From contig NZTZ01000014.1 in assembly GCA_002703265.1 (NCBI GenBank), forward strand, positions 31,760 through 37,737: a stretch of DNA of 5,978 nt, read 5' to 3'. Position numbers and translations under genes: made by a program. The stretch is from Chloroflexota bacterium (GTDB lineage: Bacteria; Chloroflexota; Dehalococcoidia; Lucifugimonadales; Lucifugimonadaceae). Positions 5,179-5,978 of this stretch are shown piece by piece. Numbering within the stretch: the stretch's first letter is position 1; each line of letters opens with the position of its first letter. Below the pieces are notes generated by a model. The model was not told where the DNA came from and did not search any database. It worked only from the letters and a program-made list of their open reading frames with translations.

Positions 5179-5978
5179 ATGCAATTTGATGAAATTATCA
5201 AAGATACTAATTTTTCAGATGCTGATAAACCAAACCTTATTGATTATAAAAAACAATATTCAGATTTTGACTGGAACAGAGATGCATACTCAAAACTAGA
5301 ATGGTTGCCTGATGGTGGTTTAAACAATGCTTATGAATGTGTTGATAAGCATGTAAAACACGGTCATGGTGATAATCTTGCGATGATTTGGTTAGGTAAA
5401 AATGGTGAAGAAGAAAATTACTCCTATTCAGATTTTAAACGTGAATCAGATAAATTTGGACAAGTAATGCTTGATCTAGGTATGCAAAAAGGTGATAGAG
5501 TCTTCATCTTTATGGATAGGTTGCCTGAATTATATTTTGCAGCTATGGGTATATTGAAAGCGGGGGGGGTTATTGCACCTCTTTTTTCTGCATTTGGACC
5601 TGATCCAGTAAAAGATAGAATGCTTGATGCAGGAGCAGCATATTTAGTCACTTCTCCAGATCTCAGAAAAAAAATCTCTCCTATATTGAAAGATATAAAA
5701 ACATTAAAAAATGTAATAGTAGTAAATAAAGACAATAGATTTGATTCTCCATTAGTTGATGATGATTTAGATTATTTTGAACTGATGTCAAAAGTTGATG
5801 CTGAATCATTTAAGATGATAAATACTTCTCAATACGATTTTTCTATTATGCATTACACATCTGGGTCTACAGGTAAACCTAAAGGAGTTTTACACAGACA
5901 TCAAGCAGTTGTTCAACAAATGCTTACAGGCCATTGGGCTCTAGAGTTGAGTCATGGTGATATTTATTTTTGCACAGC
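5179..5978 (+). CDS. acsA: AcsA-type acetyl-CoA synthetase, N-terminal part (cut by window edge)
   Basis: This ANL-superfamily enzyme activates acetate (or a similar short acid) with ATP to an acyl-adenylate and then transfers it to CoA, feeding central metabolism in the cytoplasm. The 266 visible codons resemble Bacillus AcsA: YKKQYSDFDW (23-32), LNNAYECVDKH (48-58), KGDRVFIFMDRLPELYF (104-120), KAGGVIAPLFSAFGPD (127-142) and VKDRM (144-148). The adenylate-forming P-loop YTSGSTGKPKGVLH is at 226-239, followed by HWALELSHGDIYFCT. The CoA-binding and C-terminal lid domains, including the lysine that is acetylated in this family, lie outside the window. A propionyl- or other short-chain acyl-CoA ligase is possible, as the specificity residues are not visible. 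It is transcribed away from the rplI block. Codons 128-131 contain a run of eight G bases, unusual in this AT-rich gene. Confidence 0.9.
   Translation, partial: MQFDEIIKDTNFSDADKPNLIDYKKQYSDFDWNRDAYSKLEWLPDGGLNNAYECVDKHVKHGHGDNLAMIWLGKNGEEENYSYSDFKRESDKFGQVMLDLGMQKGDRVFIFMDRLPELYFAAMGILKAGGVIAPLFSAFGPDPVKDRMLDAGAAYLVTSPDLRKKISPILKDIKTLKNVIVVNKDNRFDSPLVDDDLDYFELMSKVDAESFKMINTSQYDFSIMHYTSGSTGKPKGVLHRHQAVVQQMLTGHWALELSHGDIYFCT
5562..5569 (+). repeat. G8 homopolymer inside acsA
   Basis: Eight consecutive G bases encode the end of A128, G129, G130 and the start of V131 in the conserved KAGGV motif. Glycine elsewhere in this gene is written mainly GGT or GGA, so GGG-GGG stands out. The frame is open as given. 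Such a run can slip during replication or be misread in sequencing. Confidence 0.85.

Noticed and set aside
5424..5735. Open frame of 103 codons on the minus strand opposite acsA
   Set aside because: It is antisense to the conserved adenylate-forming enzyme and shows no family motifs.

Overview
The window is AT-rich chromosomal DNA, densely coded, with no RNA gene, insertion sequence or CRISPR array that I can see. It holds one leftward gene block filling about the first 5065 bases and one rightward gene that runs off the right edge. The two are separated by a divergent intergenic region of about 110 bases. Very short or absent gaps, A/T-ending codons and minimal leaders suggest a streamlined free-living bacterium. 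The DnaC-like loader has features I associate with Chloroflexota loaders: a CxxC/CxxC zinc motif, an NP-GWL lead into the P-loop, and an RLPTV-like strand followed by an SRF/L-DP-LV box. With the sugar-lactonase and AcsA-type genes, this makes an AT-rich marine Chloroflexota (Dehalococcoidia/SAR202-like) source possible. That assignment is a low-confidence inference.

The leftward block, in transcription order from right to left, is rplI (ribosomal protein bL9 with a long acidic tail), dnaB (replicative helicase), a 453-residue protein with two successive DnaC/IstB-type AAA+ ATPase domains (probable helicase loader), an SMP-30/gluconolactonase-type sugar lactonase, and transketolase (cut by the left edge after 250 residues). 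Junctions are +18, +2, -1 and +4 bases, so the five genes look like one co-transcribed and partly translationally coupled unit. It joins a ribosome/replication cluster to sugar-phosphate metabolism. The rightward gene is an AcsA-type acetyl-CoA synthetase, cut by the right edge after 266 residues.

The strongest candidate for something new is the tandem AAA+ loader next to dnaB. Both ATPase modules keep Walker A, Walker B, a sensor-1 asparagine and a C-terminal arginine box, and an N-terminal four-cysteine zinc motif precedes them. Ordinary DnaC/DnaI loaders have a single AAA+ domain. Smaller points of interest are a hairpin that could mask the dnaB ribosome-binding site, in-frame DNA repeats that build the bL9 tail, an inverted repeat in the divergent promoter region, and a G8 tract inside the acetyl-CoA synthetase gene.
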